Part shown: positions 5,778-5,876 of the stretch, in pieces
Layout of the letters: every line of letters starts with the position of its first letter
How positions within the stretch are numbered: position 1 is the first letter of the stretch
Source of the DNA: Candidatus Izemoplasma sp.
Lineage (GTDB): Bacteria > Bacillota_I > Bacilli_A > Izemoplasmatales > Izemoplasmataceae
Length of the DNA stretch: 5,876 nt
Direction: 5' to 3'
NCBI GenBank assembly: GCA_029939615.1
Contig: JAOZSP010000111.1
Location: 1 to 5,876 of the forward strand
Position numbers and translations under genes: made by a program
The notes under the pieces: model-generated
What the model saw: only the letters and a program-made list of their open reading frames with translations
Databases searched by the model: none
What the model was told of the DNA's origin: nothing

Positions 5778-5876
5778 TGAATTTAATAAAACGTGAAAAT
5801 CGTTTTAAACCCAAAGAACTATTAGTTGATGAAACAATATTTAGTGTAGCTAATGGCTTCTTAGGAACACGAGGGA
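5777..5876 (+). CDS. GH65-family glycoside phosphorylase, 5' end only
   Basis: The frame begins with GTG at 5777, sharing its G with the TAG stop of the MalG-like gene (TAGTG). AGGAG at 5762-5766 lies 10 bases upstream. The 33 visible codons read NLIKRENRFKPKELLVDE then TIFSVANGFLGTRG. The second part is the characteristic N-terminal motif of GH65 enzymes (E-T/S-L/I-F-x-x-x-N-G-x-L-G-x-R-G), as in maltose, kojibiose, nigerose and trehalose phosphorylases and related alpha-glucoside phosphorylases. These release beta-glucose 1-phosphate from an alpha-glucoside with phosphate. The substrate cannot be told from this fragment, and the catalytic centre lies beyond the window. Overlap with the permease gene places it in the same operon, so it probably acts on the imported sugar in the cytoplasm. 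Confidence 0.85.
   Translation, partial: MNLIKRENRFKPKELLVDETIFSVANGFLGTRG

Noticed and set aside
5793..5808. AAAATCGTTTT palindrome near the start of the GH65 gene as a second cre/operator site
   Set aside because: The outer bases do not match the cre consensus (no TG at the left half-site), and the bases encode conserved-looking protein sequence after the GTG start. Palindromes of A and T runs are common in this base composition.

Overview
The window comes from an AT-rich, low-GC Gram-positive bacterium (Firmicutes or a code-11 Mollicutes relative such as the Acholeplasma, Haloplasma or Erysipelotrichia groups; inference only). The clues are the A/T-biased codons, strong AAGGAG-type ribosome sites, a textbook sigma-70/sigma-A promoter, and TGA used as a true stop (end of the glycosyltransferase gene), which argues against Mycoplasma or Spiroplasma. 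All genes lie on the + strand and form a sugar-utilisation locus.

Layout. Bases 1-69 carry a promoter and ribosome site for a LacI-family regulator (70-1050). A 256-base regulatory gap (1051-1306) follows. It holds a very strong promoter with a LacI/CcpA-type palindrome on its -35 box, a 12-bp inverted repeat that brackets that promoter, and two identical 20-base elements 101 bases apart in the predicted leader. Then comes a tightly packed operon: a PfkB-family sugar kinase, fructokinase-like (1307-2257); a GT4 glycosyltransferase of the sucrose-phosphate-synthase type (2260-3726); a MalF-like ABC permease broken by an in-frame TAA (3739-4728, remnant to 4920); a MalG-like permease (4920-5777); and the first 33 codons of a GH65 glycoside phosphorylase (5777 onward, cut by the window edge). 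Gaps are 2 and 12 bases, then two 1-base stop/start overlaps.

Working together (inference): a CUT1-type ABC importer brings in an oligosaccharide, the GH65 enzyme cleaves an alpha-glucoside with phosphate, and the GT4 enzyme and kinase handle a fructosyl part. A synthase-type GT4 inside an import/phosphorolysis operon is the unusual element. It either runs backwards (sucrose-synthase-like), or makes or remodels a phosphorylated disaccharide. No substrate-binding protein, ATPase or sucrose-phosphatase is visible in the window. The nonsense codon in the first permease means the importer may be defective in this genome, unless the stop is a sequencing error or is read through.
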